A stretch of 64,000 nucleotides of DNA from Bradyrhizobium sp. G127 (GCF_021502575.1 NZ_JAKFGN010000002.1:310001-374000), one strand, 5' to 3'. Counted from the stretch's first letter, positions 38,176 to 49,028 are shown. Program-made: numbers and translations. Notes: generated by a model from the sequence alone, not told the origin.

Positions 38176-40314
38176 ATGTTTTCCGTTTCCGTACGGACGC
38201 GCAGCATCCTGCTGGCGTCCGCTGCCGCCGTCGCGACGGTATCGTTCGCACGCGCGCAAACCGCTCCTCAAACGCTGCCTCCCGTCGTCGTCGAGGCTGA
38301 CAAACAAGACCGGGCCACAACAAATCGTCAGCCAACAAGCGCTCCCGCCGCGACCTTGAACGCACCGGCAGGTCCGCAAGGACCGCTCGGGGTCAAGACC
38401 GCCGATCAGGCACGCCATGACATTCAGCAAACGCCCGGCGGCGTCGCAGTCGTCGCCGCCGAAGACTACAAGAACAACTCCGTCGCGAGCACAATCAAGG
38501 ACGTGCTCGGCTACGTGCCCGGCGTATTCGCGCAGCCGAAATGGGGCGACGATACGCGCCTTTCGATTCGTGGTTCGAGCCTGTCGCGCAATTTCCATCT
38601 GCGCGGCATTCAGCTCTACATGGACGGGATTCCGATCAACACATCGGACGGCTACGGCGATTTCCAGGAAATCGATCCGACTGCCTACAAATATGTCGAG
38701 GTCTACAAGGGCGCGAACGCGCTGCAGTTCGGCGCGAACTCGCTCGGTGGCGCGATCAACTTCGTCACGCCGACCGGCCGCGATGCCAAGGTCAACAGCG
38801 CCGCCATCGACCTCGGCGCTTTCGGCTATCGCCGCTTTCAGGGCAGCGTCGGCGGCGCCAGCGGTCCGTGGGATGCGTTCTTCACGGCGTCGAACCAGAG
38901 CGCCGAAGGTTTCCGCGATCACAGCTACGGGCACTCCACGCGCGCCAGCGGCAACGTCGGCTACCAGTTCTCGCCGGACTTCGAGACGCGCTTCTACATC
39001 AACGCGAACGACGTGCGTCAGCGTATTCCGGGTTCAGTGACAAGGGCGTCTGCGCTCACCTCGCCGGAGACGGCTGCAGCCGGGAACGTCATCAACGACC
39101 AGCAGCGCAATATCGACAGCGGGCGGATCGCCAACAAGACGACCATCCGGTTCGATGCCACGACTGTTGAATTCGGTGCATTCGCAGTGGATCGCCACCT
39201 GATGCATCCGATCTTCCAGTGGCTCGACTACCAGTACCGCGACTATGGAGGCTTTGCGAAAGCGACCGACGACCGCCTGATCGGCGGCTTTCGCAACCGG
39301 CTGATCGCAGGCGTGAATGTCGTCAACGGCGAGATCGACAACAAGCAGTATGCCAACGTCGGCGGTTACAAAGGATCATTGCTGTCTTCATCGCTCGACA
39401 AGTCGAAGAATACCTCGGCCTATATCGAAAATTCATTCTACTTCCTGCCGAACGTTGCAGCGATCGGCGGCACGCAGTTCCTGTACGCGACGCGCGACCG
39501 CACGGCGCGGTTCGGAGCCTCGTCGAGCGGTTCGACGGAATTCAATCTATGGAGTCCGAAAGGCGGTCTGCTGTGGGACATCGATCCCACCTGGCAGGCC
39601 TTCGCCAATATCTCGCGCAGCGCCGAGGTGCCAAGCTTCGGTGAAAGCTCATCCGCGCCCGCCATCCCGTTCTGGCTGATCCAGCCGCAGACGGCGACGA
39701 CCTACGAGATCGGCACGCGCGGACGACGTCCCGATCTGACGTGGGAGCTGACCGGCTACCGCGCCAACATCCGGAACGAACTGCAATGCATGTATGGCGC
39801 GCCGGGCCAATGCAACGTGGTCAATGCCGACCGAACGATTCATCAGGGTCTCGAGGCGGGCCTTGGCGTCGCGGTGTTCAGGAACATCTTCTCGAACATC
39901 CCCGACGCGGACAAGATCTGGCTCAACCTCGCCTACACGCTGAACGACTTCCGTTTCGATAATGACGTCACGTTCGGCAACAACCAGTTGCCCGGCGCCC
40001 CGCGTCACTTCCTGCGCGCGGAAGTGCTCTACAAGCACGCCAACGGATTCTACATTGGCCCGAATATCGAATGGGTGCCGCAGGCCTACTACGTCGACAA
40101 CGCCAACACGCTGGCGGCTGATGCGTATGCGATCTGGGGACTCAAGGCTGGCGTCGATGACGGCACGTATTCAATGTACCTCGAAGCCCGCAACATCGCC
40201 AACACGGCCTACATCGCCAGCTCAAGCATCGCGCGAACGGCGAACGCCGCCTCGCCGCTGTTCGAACCCGGCACCGGTCGTGCCGTCTATGCGGGGATGC
40301 GCGTAAAATGGTAG
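38176..40314 (+). CDS. TonB-dependent outer-membrane receptor
   Basis: A 712-residue receptor with a signal peptide (to about residue 27, ARAQ), a TonB-box-like PPVVVEA, a plug domain (roughly 85-215) and a 22-stranded barrel ending in an aromatic residue (MRVKW). Plug landmarks are VLGYVPGVFAQ, RLSIRGSSLSRNFHLRGI, LYMDGIPIN and ALQFGANSLGGAINFVTPTG. Such receptors import iron chelates, copper complexes or other scarce substrates; the substrate cannot be read from sequence. The gene forms a pair with the DUF2946-like gene and lies inside an otherwise minus-strand conserved block, suggesting insertion. Confidence 0.9.
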   Translation: MFSVSVRTRSILLASAAAVATVSFARAQTAPQTLPPVVVEADKQDRATTNRQPTSAPAATLNAPAGPQGPLGVKTADQARHDIQQTPGGVAVVAAEDYKNNSVASTIKDVLGYVPGVFAQPKWGDDTRLSIRGSSLSRNFHLRGIQLYMDGIPINTSDGYGDFQEIDPTAYKYVEVYKGANALQFGANSLGGAINFVTPTGRDAKVNSAAIDLGAFGYRRFQGSVGGASGPWDAFFTASNQSAEGFRDHSYGHSTRASGNVGYQFSPDFETRFYINANDVRQRIPGSVTRASALTSPETAAAGNVINDQQRNIDSGRIANKTTIRFDATTVEFGAFAVDRHLMHPIFQWLDYQYRDYGGFAKATDDRLIGGFRNRLIAGVNVVNGEIDNKQYANVGGYKGSLLSSSLDKSKNTSAYIENSFYFLPNVAAIGGTQFLYATRDRTARFGASSSGSTEFNLWSPKGGLLWDIDPTWQAFANISRSAEVPSFGESSSAPAIPFWLIQPQTATTYEIGTRGRRPDLTWELTGYRANIRNELQCMYGAPGQCNVVNADRTIHQGLEAGLGVAVFRNIFSNIPDADKIWLNLAYTLNDFRFDNDVTFGNNQLPGAPRHFLRAEVLYKHANGFYIGPNIEWVPQAYYVDNANTLAADAYAIWGLKAGVDDGTYSMYLEARNIANTAYIASSSIARTANAASPLFEPGTGRAVYAGMRVKW

Positions 40315-40439
40315 TTCAGCACCACCGATATGGCTCGCCTTGTTCGCGCCCTTCTTCGGGCCTCCGAAAACATCAGATATCGTGCCGAAATAGCCCATTT
40401 GTGCAGTGCCGCATAAGTAGACATTTCATGCCGAAAAAC

Positions 40440-40468
40440 GTGACAACACAGAATCCTTCAGCTACAAA
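40440..40468 (+). promoter_or_regulatory. Candidate promoter of an intergenic small RNA
   Basis: GTGACA (40440-40445), a 17-base spacer and TACAAA (40463-40468) match the sigma-70 consensus at five and four of six positions. The region downstream has no supported gene but ends in a strong terminator. Confidence 0.4.
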
Positions 40469-40474
40469 TCCCCC

Positions 40475-40645
40475 GTCAGAAGTGTGGCAATCAGCTTGCA
40501 CATTCTGGTGGTCCAAGTCTCGGGAGGAGTCCCTGGCGCGCACAAGCAGCGTCGCCCCGTTCAATCAAGGATAAATCCAACCTTTTCGGGGAAAATAGGG
40601 TCGACACAATTTTTAGAGCAGGGCTTTGGCCCTGCTCTTTTTTAT
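40475..40645 (+). ncRNA. Candidate intergenic small RNA of about 170 nt
   Basis: An orphan promoter-like sequence and a strong terminator (40615-40645) bracket about 170 bases with no credible coding sequence, 160 bases beyond the TonB receptor stop. Internal complementarity includes CCCCG (about 40556) with CGGGG (about 40587). The alternative is a long 3' untranslated region of the receptor mRNA, which may itself release an sRNA. It resembles no RNA family that I recognise. Confidence 0.35.
40615..40645 (+). terminator. Strong rho-independent terminator
   Basis: AGAGCAGGGC (40615-40624), a TTTG loop and GCCCTGCTCT (40629-40638) are followed by an uninterrupted T-run. It works only on the plus strand. 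The nearest plus-strand gene ends 300 bases upstream. Confidence 0.9.
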
Positions 40646-40748
40646 TTGGCCACGGTGTTCGACAACATCTGTCCGAACACGACGCCGAACATATAGCAAT
40701 TCATTGATGCATTGAGCGACGGTGATCAGGCCGGCACGGTCCCGCCGC

Positions 40749-41024
40749 TTAGAGCGGGATGCCCATCAGTTTGGTCAAGCGCTCGATGTTGAGGTAGCCG
40801 GCCTTGAAGGCCGCCATGCCGGCGGCGAAGATCACCGCCGAAACCACCGTGGTCCACAGCAGCTTCCGCGCCATGCGGGGCACGCTCGGCGCGCCCGGGT
40901 CAGTGCCTGCGATCTCCTCGCCGCTTTCCTGCTGACTGCGCACGCCGAAAGGCAGCACCGCAAACAGCACCACCCACCAGAGTACGAAGTAGATCGCGAT
41001 CGCGGTTGAGATCGAATAGACCAT
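40749..41024 (-). CDS. DUF1467 family small membrane protein
   Basis: The 91-residue protein has two membrane helices (about residues 5-25 and 55-75) with the DUF1467 pattern YFVLWWVVLFAVLPFGVRSQ followed by GTDPGAPS. Its function is unknown. It lies 2 bases after mce at the end of the nuo-birA-rnj-mce series, where bradyrhizobia usually keep it next to proS. Here the TonB/DUF2946 pair separates it from proS. Confidence 0.88.
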   Translation of the reverse strand: MVYSISTAIAIYFVLWWVVLFAVLPFGVRSQQESGEEIAGTDPGAPSVPRMARKLLWTTVVSAVIFAAGMAAFKAGYLNIERLTKLMGIPL

Positions 41025-41026
41025 AA

Positions 41027-41431
41027 TTACGACTGCTCGATTTCGACGAGCGCACCGGAAAAGTCCTTCGGATGCAGGAACAGCACCGGCTTTCCGTGCG
41101 CCCCGATCTTCGGGTTGCCGTCGCCGAGCACCCGCGCACCCTCCGCGATCAGCTTGTCACGCGCCGCGATGATCTCCGGAACCTCGTAGCAGATGTGATG
41201 AATGCCGCCGTCGGGATTCCGCTCGACGAACTTCGCGATCGGCGAATCTTCGCCGAGCGGCTGGATGAATTCGATCTTGGTATTGGGCAACGTCGCGAAC
41301 ACCGTGATGACGCCGTGCTCCGGCAGCGGCACCGCGCCGGAGATCTCAGCTCCAAAGGCCGTGCCATAAATCTTCGCGGCCTTTTCGGCATCCTTCACCG
41401 CAATCGCCACATGATTGAGCCTGCCCAGCAT
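41027..41431 (-). CDS. mce: Methylmalonyl-CoA epimerase
   Basis: The enzyme interconverts (R)- and (S)-methylmalonyl-CoA in propionyl-CoA breakdown. The 134-residue single VOC-fold protein has the metal ligands in LNHVAIAV (His7), GGIHHICYEV and ALVEIE near the C-terminus, with KIEFIQPL in between. The length fits the family. It follows rnj by 31 bases and precedes the DUF1467 gene by 2. Confidence 0.93.
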   Translation of the reverse strand: MLGRLNHVAIAVKDAEKAAKIYGTAFGAEISGAVPLPEHGVITVFATLPNTKIEFIQPLGEDSPIAKFVERNPDGGIHHICYEVPEIIAARDKLIAEGARVLGDGNPKIGAHGKPVLFLHPKDFSGALVEIEQS

Positions 41432-41462
41432 GTCTCTCTCCGCACAAAACCAATAACGAGAA

Positions 41463-43133
41463 TCAAACCATCAGGACGTGAACGATGCAAAGCGTCTTCT
41501 TGCCCCACTGATCGTTGATCTCGGCACGCACTGCGCGCCGCACGGATTCGGCGACCGCATCGGGATCGCGGCGCTTCGCGCGCGGCAAGCTCTCCACGGT
41601 GGTGACAACCGCATCGAACACATCGTCTGCGATCACCACGCCTTCCTTATTCTTTTCCGGAATACCGACCAGATCAACCTCGGGATCGTCGGCCAGTTCG
41701 CCTTTGTCCGTCAGTGCAATGGCGACGAAGGCGCAGCCGGCGAACGCCAGCCGCCGCCGCTCGATCACCGCGCGCGCCTTATCGGGCTCAAGGATATTGC
41801 CGTCCTTGTAAAGACGGCCGTTGGGTAGTTCCTCGATGATCGCCGGATCGCCCGGCCCCAGCCGCACCAGATCGCCGTTCTTGCAGATCAGCACCTTCGG
41901 CACGCCACAGGCCCGCGCCAGCTTTGCGTGTTCCGACAGGTGCAGCGCCTCGCCGTGGACCGGGATCAGCAGTTGCGGGCGCACCCACGAGATCATGTCG
42001 CGCAATTCGTCGCGGCGCGGATGTCCCGAGACATGCACCATGTGGGTGCGGTCGGTGATGATCTCGATGCCCTGCGTGACAAGACCATTGATGATCGCGC
42101 TGACGGCCTTCTCGTTGCCCGGAATCGTGCGCGATGAAAAGATCACGGTGTCGCCCCTGTTGAGCGTCACCTGCGGATGATCGTCATTGGCGATCCGCGC
42201 CAGCGCTGCACGCGGCTCGCCCTGGCTGCCTGTACACAGCGCCAGCACCTTGTCCGGTGGGAAATGGCCATAGAGATCTGCGCCGCGAAACGGCTGCACG
42301 CCGTCGAGGTAGCCGGTTTCACGCGCGACCTGCACCACGCGCTCCATCGCGCGGCCCACAACAACAACCTCGCGATCGGCGGCTTTCGCGGCATCCGCCA
42401 CGGCGCGCAGCCGCGCCACGTTGGATGCGAATGTCGTCACCGCGACGCGCCCGCGTGCGGCCTTCACCAGTTCGGTGATGTTCTTGGCGACTTCCTGCTC
42501 CGAGGGCGAGCGGCCTTCGCGCACCGCATTGGTCGAATCGCCGACCAGCGCCAGCACGCCCTCGTCGCCCAGTTCGCGCAGCCGCTTCTCGTCGGTCGGC
42601 TTGCCGATGATTGGCGTCGGGTCGATCTTCCAGTCGCCGGTGTGTAGCACCGTGCCGGCCGGGGTCTTGATCCCGAGCGCATGGGATTCGGGAATCGAAT
42701 GCGCCACCGGAATGAATTCGACGCTGAAGGGACCGATGTTCACCGTGCCGCCGGACGGCACGACGGTGACCGGGATCTTCGGCGGATTGCGTTCGCTGGC
42801 ACATTTCGCCTCGAACAGCGAAGCGCTGAACTGGGTCGCGTAAATGGGACATTTCAGCTGCGGCCACAGATCGATGATCGCACCGAAATGATCCTCATGG
42901 GCGTGGGTCAGCACCAGACCCATCAGGTTCTTCCGCTCCTTCACCAAGAAACGGATATCCGGCATGATGACGTCGATACCCGGCAGATGCTCCTCATTGC
43001 CGAAAGACACGCCGAGATCGACCGCGAGCCAGCTCCGCTGGTGGCGGTTGCCGAGACCATAGATCGACAGGTTCATGCCGATCTCACCGACGCCGCCGAG
43101 CGGCGCAAACGTCAACTCATCCGGACGAGACAT
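41463..43133 (-). CDS. rnj: Ribonuclease J
   Basis: RNase J is a metallo-beta-lactamase-fold 5' exonuclease and endonuclease for mRNA and rRNA maturation. The metal site THAHEDHFGA is at residues 76-85. The beta-CASP domain follows (GDSTNAVREGRSPSE and TFASNVARLRAV), as does SGHPRRDEL near residue 365, with a C-terminal domain. The 556-residue length is typical. Its ATG overlaps the birA stop by one base, so the two are coupled. Confidence 0.94.
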   Translation of the reverse strand: MSRPDELTFAPLGGVGEIGMNLSIYGLGNRHQRSWLAVDLGVSFGNEEHLPGIDVIMPDIRFLVKERKNLMGLVLTHAHEDHFGAIIDLWPQLKCPIYATQFSASLFEAKCASERNPPKIPVTVVPSGGTVNIGPFSVEFIPVAHSIPESHALGIKTPAGTVLHTGDWKIDPTPIIGKPTDEKRLRELGDEGVLALVGDSTNAVREGRSPSEQEVAKNITELVKAARGRVAVTTFASNVARLRAVADAAKAADREVVVVGRAMERVVQVARETGYLDGVQPFRGADLYGHFPPDKVLALCTGSQGEPRAALARIANDDHPQVTLNRGDTVIFSSRTIPGNEKAVSAIINGLVTQGIEIITDRTHMVHVSGHPRRDELRDMISWVRPQLLIPVHGEALHLSEHAKLARACGVPKVLICKNGDLVRLGPGDPAIIEELPNGRLYKDGNILEPDKARAVIERRRLAFAGCAFVAIALTDKGELADDPEVDLVGIPEKNKEGVVIADDVFDAVVTTVESLPRAKRRDPDAVAESVRRAVRAEINDQWGKKTLCIVHVLMV

Positions 43134-43942
43134 CAGGCTGCTCCAGACGATTTGGCCGATCCGAAATGCACGTCGCCGGCGGCAATCGGTGTGCGCTTGC
43201 CGTCATGGCCCGCGATGATGAGACAACCGGTGTCATCGATGGTCTCGAAAATTCCCTCGACGCTCGCTCCACCCGACTGTACCGAGACAGGCTCGCCGAG
43301 CCCTGCGGCACGCTCCAGCCACAGCCGGCGGATGTCGGGAAAGCCTTTGCCGTTTTCCCAGACGCCGCGATACTCGACCCATGAGTCCGACAGCGCCATG
43401 AACAGGTCTTCTGCGCCGGCCGTGATCCCCAGCGCCGCCAGCGACGTCGCGGGATAAGGCGTTCCCTCCGGCGCGGACACCACATTGGTTCCCATGCCGA
43501 CGGCAACCGCGAGATTGCCGCCGATGGTTTCCGCCTCCAGCAAAATACCTGACAGCTTCTCGCCGCTCGCCAGAACGTCGTTCGGCCATTTCAGAAGAAA
43601 CGTGCTGTTGGCTGTGCCGCCAGATCGCATTCGGTATTCCAGACTGATGGCCTGCAAGGCCGCTTCGAGTGCGAGCCCCGCTGCAAAGCCCAGCGTCGCT
43701 GCGACGGGGGGCTGCACGTCGATGGTCTCGACGATGGTGGCTGCGAGATTGCCGCGCGGGGATATCCATGCGCGCTGACGGCGTCCGCGTCCAGCGGTTT
43801 GCTGGTCCGTCACCAGCCATAGAGGACCGCGTTCCCCCGCCCGCGCCCGTTCGAGCGCCTCGGCATTGGTCGATCCAATACTGTCGAACGCTTCCAGACG
43901 GTAGTTCTGGGCTCTGGCTCGCGGACCGAGCGCGAATACCAT
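43133..43942 (-). CDS. birA: Biotin--[acetyl-CoA-carboxylase] ligase
   Basis: BirA attaches biotin to the carboxyl carrier protein. The 269-residue monofunctional ligase begins with the catalytic domain (STNAEALERA, then TAGRGRRQRAWISPRGNLAAT and LLKWPNDVLASGEKLSGIL) and ends with a small SH3-like domain. There is no N-terminal helix-turn-helix, so it should not be a repressor. The ATG overlaps the nuoN stop (TAATG), continuing the complex I transcript. Confidence 0.94.
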   Translation of the reverse strand: MVFALGPRARAQNYRLEAFDSIGSTNAEALERARAGERGPLWLVTDQQTAGRGRRQRAWISPRGNLAATIVETIDVQPPVAATLGFAAGLALEAALQAISLEYRMRSGGTANSTFLLKWPNDVLASGEKLSGILLEAETIGGNLAVAVGMGTNVVSAPEGTPYPATSLAALGITAGAEDLFMALSDSWVEYRGVWENGKGFPDIRRLWLERAAGLGEPVSVQSGGASVEGIFETIDDTGCLIIAGHDGKRTPIAAGDVHFGSAKSSGAA

Positions 43943-45369
43943 TAAAACAGCGACTTCGCGGCCGCCGTGGCTGCGCTGACCAACGGCGCGGGATAGACGA
44001 AGAACAGCACGTTGAAGACACCCGCGATGGCCAGCACGAACCTAAGTTCGCCACCCATCGGCTCGACCGCTTCCTTCGGCTCGTCGAAATACATCACCTT
44101 GACGATGGTGAGATAGTAAAACGCGCCGACCACGCTGGTCAGGACGCCGATCACGGCGAGCGTGAACAAGCCGGCATTGATCGCGGCAAGGAACACATAG
44201 AACTTCGCGAAGAAGCCTGCGAGCGGCGGAATGCCGGCCAGCGAGAACAGGAACATCGCAAAGAAGAATGCCAGCAGCGGATTGGTGCGCGACAATCCGG
44301 CGAAGTCGCTGATGGTTTCGACGGCCTGACCATTGCGCTTCATGGCGATGATGATGGCGAAGGTGCCGAGGGTCATGGCGACATAGATCGCGATATAGAC
44401 CAGAACGCCCTGCGCGCCCTGCTGGGTTCCGGCGGCGAGGCCGACCAGCGCGAAACCCATGTGGCCGATGGAGGAGTACGCCATCAGGCGCTTGATGTTC
44501 TTCTGACCGATGGCGGCAAACGATCCCAGCGCCATCGAGGCGATGGAGACGAACACCACGATCTGCTGCCACTGCGGTACGATGCCCGGAAACGCGGTGA
44601 GCGCCACGCGGGTGAACACAGCGAGCGCCGCGACCTTCGGCGCGGATGCGAAGAACGCGGTGACTGGCGTCGGCGCGCCTTCGTAAACGTCCGGCGTCCA
44701 CATGTGGAACGGCACGGCGGAAATCTTGAAGCAGAGACCGGCGAGCAGGAACACGAGACCGAACAGCAGGCCGACATTGGCGCTCTTCGCTTCCGCCGCG
44801 ATGCCAGCGAAGCTGACCGTGCCGGTGAAGCCGTAAACCAGCGACGCGCCGTAGAGCAGCATGCCGGACGACAGCGCGCCGAGGACAAAGTACTTCAGGC
44901 CCGCTTCGGTCGACTTGGTGTCGTCGCGGTGGCTGGCCGCCACGACATAGAGCGCGAGGCTCATCAGTTCGAGGCCAAGATAGAGCATGATAAGATCGCC
45001 GGCGGAGATCAGCACCATCATGCCGACGGTCGAGAGCATAATCAGAATGGCGTATTCGAAAATCTTGGCCTGCTGCGCGAGATAGCCGCGCGACAGGATC
45101 AGCGCCGTGCCGGAGCCGATCAGTGCCAGCACCTTCAGGAACCGCGCGAAGTCATCGACGATGAAGCTGCCCCCGAACGTCGTCAGCTTGCCTGCCGGCA
45201 GCCAGAAGATCAGCACGCCCGTTATCGCGAGAAGAGCAATCGCCAGCCCCGTCACAAGCTGCGTCGTCTGCTGGCCGCGGAACGCGCCCAGCATCAGCAG
45301 CGCCATGGCGCCTATCGCCAGCACCAGTTCCGGCAGCACGGGGAGCAGCGAATACCCAGCGAAAGTCAT
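43942..45369 (-). CDS. nuoN: NADH-quinone oxidoreductase subunit N
   Basis: NuoN is one of the three antiporter-like proton-pumping membrane subunits of complex I. The 475-residue protein has about 14 helices with key charged residues in the [14 protein letters not shown] and [20 protein letters not shown] segments. It is the last nuo gene; the stop overlaps birA. Confidence 0.97.
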   Translation of the reverse strand: MTFAGYSLLPVLPELVLAIGAMALLMLGAFRGQQTTQLVTGLAIALLAITGVLIFWLPAGKLTTFGGSFIVDDFARFLKVLALIGSGTALILSRGYLAQQAKIFEYAILIMLSTVGMMVLISAGDLIMLYLGLELMSLALYVVAASHRDDTKSTEAGLKYFVLGALSSGMLLYGASLVYGFTGTVSFAGIAAEAKSANVGLLFGLVFLLAGLCFKISAVPFHMWTPDVYEGAPTPVTAFFASAPKVAALAVFTRVALTAFPGIVPQWQQIVVFVSIASMALGSFAAIGQKNIKRLMAYSSIGHMGFALVGLAAGTQQGAQGVLVYIAIYVAMTLGTFAIIIAMKRNGQAVETISDFAGLSRTNPLLAFFFAMFLFSLAGIPPLAGFFAKFYVFLAAINAGLFTLAVIGVLTSVVGAFYYLTIVKVMYFDEPKEAVEPMGGELRFVLAIAGVFNVLFFVYPAPLVSAATAAAKSLF

Positions 45370-45385
45370 AAGCCCGATCCCGCCC

Positions 45386-46897
45386 TTACTGAACCAACGC
45401 CGCCGCTTTCACAGCGGTGATGGCGGTGTTGTAATTATTCACAAGCTGCTGCACCGACGCCGCCGACATATCGAGCACCGGCTTCGGATACACGCCAAAG
45501 AGAATGGTGAGGACCACGAGTGGCGCCAGAATGACCCCTTCCCGCAGCGTCAGATCCTTGATGCCCTGCAAGGCCGGCTTGTCGAGCACGCCGAACACCA
45601 CCTTGCGATAGAGCCACAGCGCATAGGCCGCCGACAGGATGACGCCCAGCGACGCCACCGTCGCGGTCGGGATGCTCACCTTGAAGGTGCCGAGCAGCGT
45701 GAGGAATTCACCTACGAAGCCCGAGGTTCCCGGCAGGCCGACATTGGCCATCGTGAACACGAGGAACACGAAGGCATAAAGTGGCATCCGGTTCACCAGG
45801 CCGCCATAGGCCGCGATCTCGCGGGTATGCAGCCGGTCGTAGACGACGCCAACGCAGAGGAACAGCGCACCGGAGACGATGCCGTGCGAAATCATCTGGA
45901 ACACACCACCTGCGACGCCCTGCATGGTGCCCGCGAAAATGCCCATGGTGACGAAGCCCATGTGAGCGACCGACGAATAGGCAATCAGCTTCTTGATGTC
46001 TTCCTGCATCAGCGCGACCAGCGACGTGTAGACGATCGCAACGGCTGACAGCGTGAAGATCAGCGGCGCGAAGTCATACGAGGCCAGCGGGAACATCGGC
46101 AGCGAAAAGCGCAGGAAGCCATAGCCGCCCATCTTCAGCATGATCGCGGCGAGCACAACGGAGCCTGCCGTCGGCGCTTCGACGTGCGCGTCTGGCAGCC
46201 AGGTGTGGACCGGCCACATCGGCATTTTCACCGCGAAGGACGCGAAGAACGCCAGCCAGGCCCATGTCTGCAGGCTGCGCGGCACGGCGGTGTGCATCAG
46301 CGTCGGAATATCAGTGGTGCCGGCGTTCAGATACAGCGCCATAATGGCGAGCAGCATCAGCACCGAGCCCAGCAGCGTGTAGAGGAAGAACTTGAAGCTG
46401 GCATAGACCCGGCGTGGGCCGCCCCACACGCCGATGATCAGGAACATCGGAATCAGGCCGCCTTCGAAAAACAGATAGAACAGCACGAGGTCGAGCGCGG
46501 AAAACGTGCCGATCATCAGCGTTTCGAGGAACAGAAACGCCATCATGTATTCGCGCACGCGCTTGGTAACCGACTTCCAGCTCGCCAGAATGCAGAACGG
46601 CATCAGCGCAGTGGTCAGGATCACGAACGGCAGCGAAATGCCGTCGACGCCCATGTGATAGGTGATGGTGTTGGCGAGCCACGGCGCCTTTTCGACGAAC
46701 TGGAAGCCCGGATTCGACGGATCGAACCGCAACACCAGAATGATCGACACCGCGAAGGTGATGATCGTCGTCCACAGCGCGATCCAGCGCGCGTTGCCGC
46801 GCGCGGCCTCGTCGTCGCCGCGGCTCAGATAGATCAGGATCGCGCCGACAACCGGCAGGAACGTGACGACCGACAGGATGGGCCAGGTTGTCATCAT
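45386..46897 (-). CDS. nuoM: NADH-quinone oxidoreductase subunit M
   Basis: NuoM is an antiporter-like proton-pumping subunit of complex I. The 503-residue protein contains [13 protein letters not shown] with the conserved membrane glutamate, and [33 protein letters not shown] 46897 overlaps the nuoL stop (ATGATG with TGA inside). It is followed by nuoN after 16 bases. Confidence 0.97.
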   Translation of the reverse strand: MMTTWPILSVVTFLPVVGAILIYLSRGDDEAARGNARWIALWTTIITFAVSIILVLRFDPSNPGFQFVEKAPWLANTITYHMGVDGISLPFVILTTALMPFCILASWKSVTKRVREYMMAFLFLETLMIGTFSALDLVLFYLFFEGGLIPMFLIIGVWGGPRRVYASFKFFLYTLLGSVLMLLAIMALYLNAGTTDIPTLMHTAVPRSLQTWAWLAFFASFAVKMPMWPVHTWLPDAHVEAPTAGSVVLAAIMLKMGGYGFLRFSLPMFPLASYDFAPLIFTLSAVAIVYTSLVALMQEDIKKLIAYSSVAHMGFVTMGIFAGTMQGVAGGVFQMISHGIVSGALFLCVGVVYDRLHTREIAAYGGLVNRMPLYAFVFLVFTMANVGLPGTSGFVGEFLTLLGTFKVSIPTATVASLGVILSAAYALWLYRKVVFGVLDKPALQGIKDLTLREGVILAPLVVLTILFGVYPKPVLDMSAASVQQLVNNYNTAITAVKAAALVQ

Positions 46898-48966
46898 TGG
46901 CCCCCAAGACCGAAGATAAACCATGTGATGAGACCAGCCACGCCGATCAGCATCGCAAAGGCATAGTGATAGAGATAGCCGGTTTGCAGACGCACCACGT
47001 TGCGCGTCACATCCAGCACGCGCGCCGACACGCCGTCAGGCCCGAAACCGTCGATGACGAAGCCGTCGCCCTTCTTCCACAGGAAGCGGCCAAGCCACTT
47101 CGTCGGGCGCACGAAGATGATGTCGTACAGCTCGTCGAAGTACCACTTGTTGAGGAAGAAATTATAGAGCAGCGGCTGCTGGTGCGCGAGTTCGACCGGC
47201 AGATACGGCTTACGGATGTAGAACAGCCACGAGACGAGGAAGCCGAGCGCCATCATCACCGTCGGCAGGAACGCGATCATCGCGGGGATGTGATGCATCT
47301 CCTCGATGATTTTCGGATTCATCTTCAGCGACGAGCGGAAGAACTCCCCGATGCCGTGCCCGGCAAACAGTTCCTTAAACGGGAAGCCCGCGAGGATCGA
47401 ACCCGCGGCCAAGAGGCCGAGCGGGATCAGCATCGTATAGGGGCTCTCATGCGCCGCCTCATGATGGTGCGCGTCATGCGGTTCGCCATGGAACGTCTTG
47501 AAGATCAGGCGCCAAGAATAGAACGAGGTGAGGCCCGCCGCGACCACGGTGCAGAGGAAGCCGTATAGCGCGAACGGATTGTGCGCGACGAAGGCGGCCT
47601 CGATGATTGCATCCTTGGAGAAGTAGCCCGCCGTCAGCGGGAAGCCGGTCAGCGCCAGCGTGCCGATCACCATGGTGATGTAAGTGAACGGAATCCGGTC
47701 CTTTAGACCGCCCATGGCGCGGATATCCTGCTCGTGGTGCATCGCGTGGATCACGGAGCCCGCGCCGAGGAACAGCAGCGCCTTGAAGAAGGCGTGGGTG
47801 AACAGGTGGAACATGCCGACCGAGTAGGCCCCCGCGCCCATCGCCACGAACATGTAGCCGAGCTGCGAACAGGTCGAATAGGCGATAATGCGCTTGATGT
47901 CGTTCTGCACGAGGCCGATGGTCGCGGCGAACAACGCCGTGGTCGCGCCGATCAACATCACGAAGGCTTGCGCATTCGGCGCGAGTTCGAACAGCGGCGA
48001 CAGGCGGGCCACCATGAACACGCCGGCGGTGACCATGGTCGCGGCGTGGATCAGCGCCGACACTGGGGTCGGGCCTTCCATCGCGTCCGGCAACCAGGTG
48101 TGCAGCAGGAACTGCGCCGACTTGCCCATCGCGCCCATGAACAGGAACAGGCAGATCAGCGTGAGCGCGTCGATGTCCCATCGGAAGAAGTGAATGGTCT
48201 TGCCGACAAGTCCCGGTGCTGCGGCAAAGATTGTGTCAAAATCGACCGACCCCACCAGCATGAAGATGCCGAAGATGCCGAGCAGGAAACCAAAGTCGCC
48301 GACGCGGTTGACGACGAAAGCTTTGATCGCTGCGGCATTCGCCGATGGCTTCTGGAACCAGAAACCGATCAACAGATAGCTCGCAAGACCGACGCCTTCC
48401 CAACCGAAGAACAACTGCACGAGATTGTCCGCCGTCACCAGCATCAGCATGGCGAAGGTGAACAGCGACAGATACGCCATGAACCGCGGCCGGTTCGGAT
48501 CTTCGTGCATGTAGCCGATCGAATACAGATGCACGAGCGACGATACCGAGGTGACCACCACCAGCATCACGGCGGTCAGCGTATCGACGCGGAACGCCCA
48601 ATTCACGACGAGATCGCCCGAGCCAACCCAGGTCAGCAGTTGAACTCGCGCATCATGATGCAGGAAGCCGACATCGAATAACGTCACCCATGACAGCGCC
48701 GCTGAGATCAGCAGCAAGGCCGTGGTGACGACTTCCGCCGCACGCGAGCCGGCGGCGGGTGGCTCGACCGGGCCGTGATCGTCGTGCGCATGATCGTCGT
48801 GCGCAGCGTGGGTATGAGCCGCATCGTGCCCGTGATCGCCATGCCCATGACCGTGCGCATGGTCCATTTCGTCGCCGCTCGGATTGCGCCGATGCGCGCC
48901 ATACAGCGTGATCGCGCCCGCGAGGAGCGCGCCGATCAGCGGCAGGAAGACGATGGCTTGAATCAT
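46894..48966 (-). CDS. nuoL: NADH-quinone oxidoreductase subunit L with a His-rich N-terminal insert
   Basis: NuoL is the distal proton-pumping subunit and carries the long lateral helix. The 690-residue protein has the core motifs [18 protein letters not shown] and [25 protein letters not shown]. Between the first two membrane helices, residues 36-64 hold 12 histidines interleaved with Gly, Ala and Asp, which is absent from E. coli NuoL and could bind metal. ATG 48966 ([10 protein letters not shown]) is the family start. The stop overlaps nuoM. Confidence 0.96.
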   Translation of the reverse strand: MIQAIVFLPLIGALLAGAITLYGAHRRNPSGDEMDHAHGHGHGDHGHDAAHTHAAHDDHAHDDHGPVEPPAAGSRAAEVVTTALLLISAALSWVTLFDVGFLHHDARVQLLTWVGSGDLVVNWAFRVDTLTAVMLVVVTSVSSLVHLYSIGYMHEDPNRPRFMAYLSLFTFAMLMLVTADNLVQLFFGWEGVGLASYLLIGFWFQKPSANAAAIKAFVVNRVGDFGFLLGIFGIFMLVGSVDFDTIFAAAPGLVGKTIHFFRWDIDALTLICLFLFMGAMGKSAQFLLHTWLPDAMEGPTPVSALIHAATMVTAGVFMVARLSPLFELAPNAQAFVMLIGATTALFAATIGLVQNDIKRIIAYSTCSQLGYMFVAMGAGAYSVGMFHLFTHAFFKALLFLGAGSVIHAMHHEQDIRAMGGLKDRIPFTYITMVIGTLALTGFPLTAGYFSKDAIIEAAFVAHNPFALYGFLCTVVAAGLTSFYSWRLIFKTFHGEPHDAHHHEAAHESPYTMLIPLGLLAAGSILAGFPFKELFAGHGIGEFFRSSLKMNPKIIEEMHHIPAMIAFLPTVMMALGFLVSWLFYIRKPYLPVELAHQQPLLYNFFLNKWYFDELYDIIFVRPTKWLGRFLWKKGDGFVIDGFGPDGVSARVLDVTRNVVRLQTGYLYHYAFAMLIGVAGLITWFIFGLGGQ

Positions 48967-49028
48967 AACGACGTCCCCAAGCGAAGCCCGGCGGCACAAA
49001 GCATCGCCCGACCTCTGCTCATATCATT

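Noticed and set aside
40666-40695. GAAC repeats near 40676-40691 as a possible SOS box
   Set aside because: The repeat units are 8 bases apart and the site does not lie at a plausible promoter.
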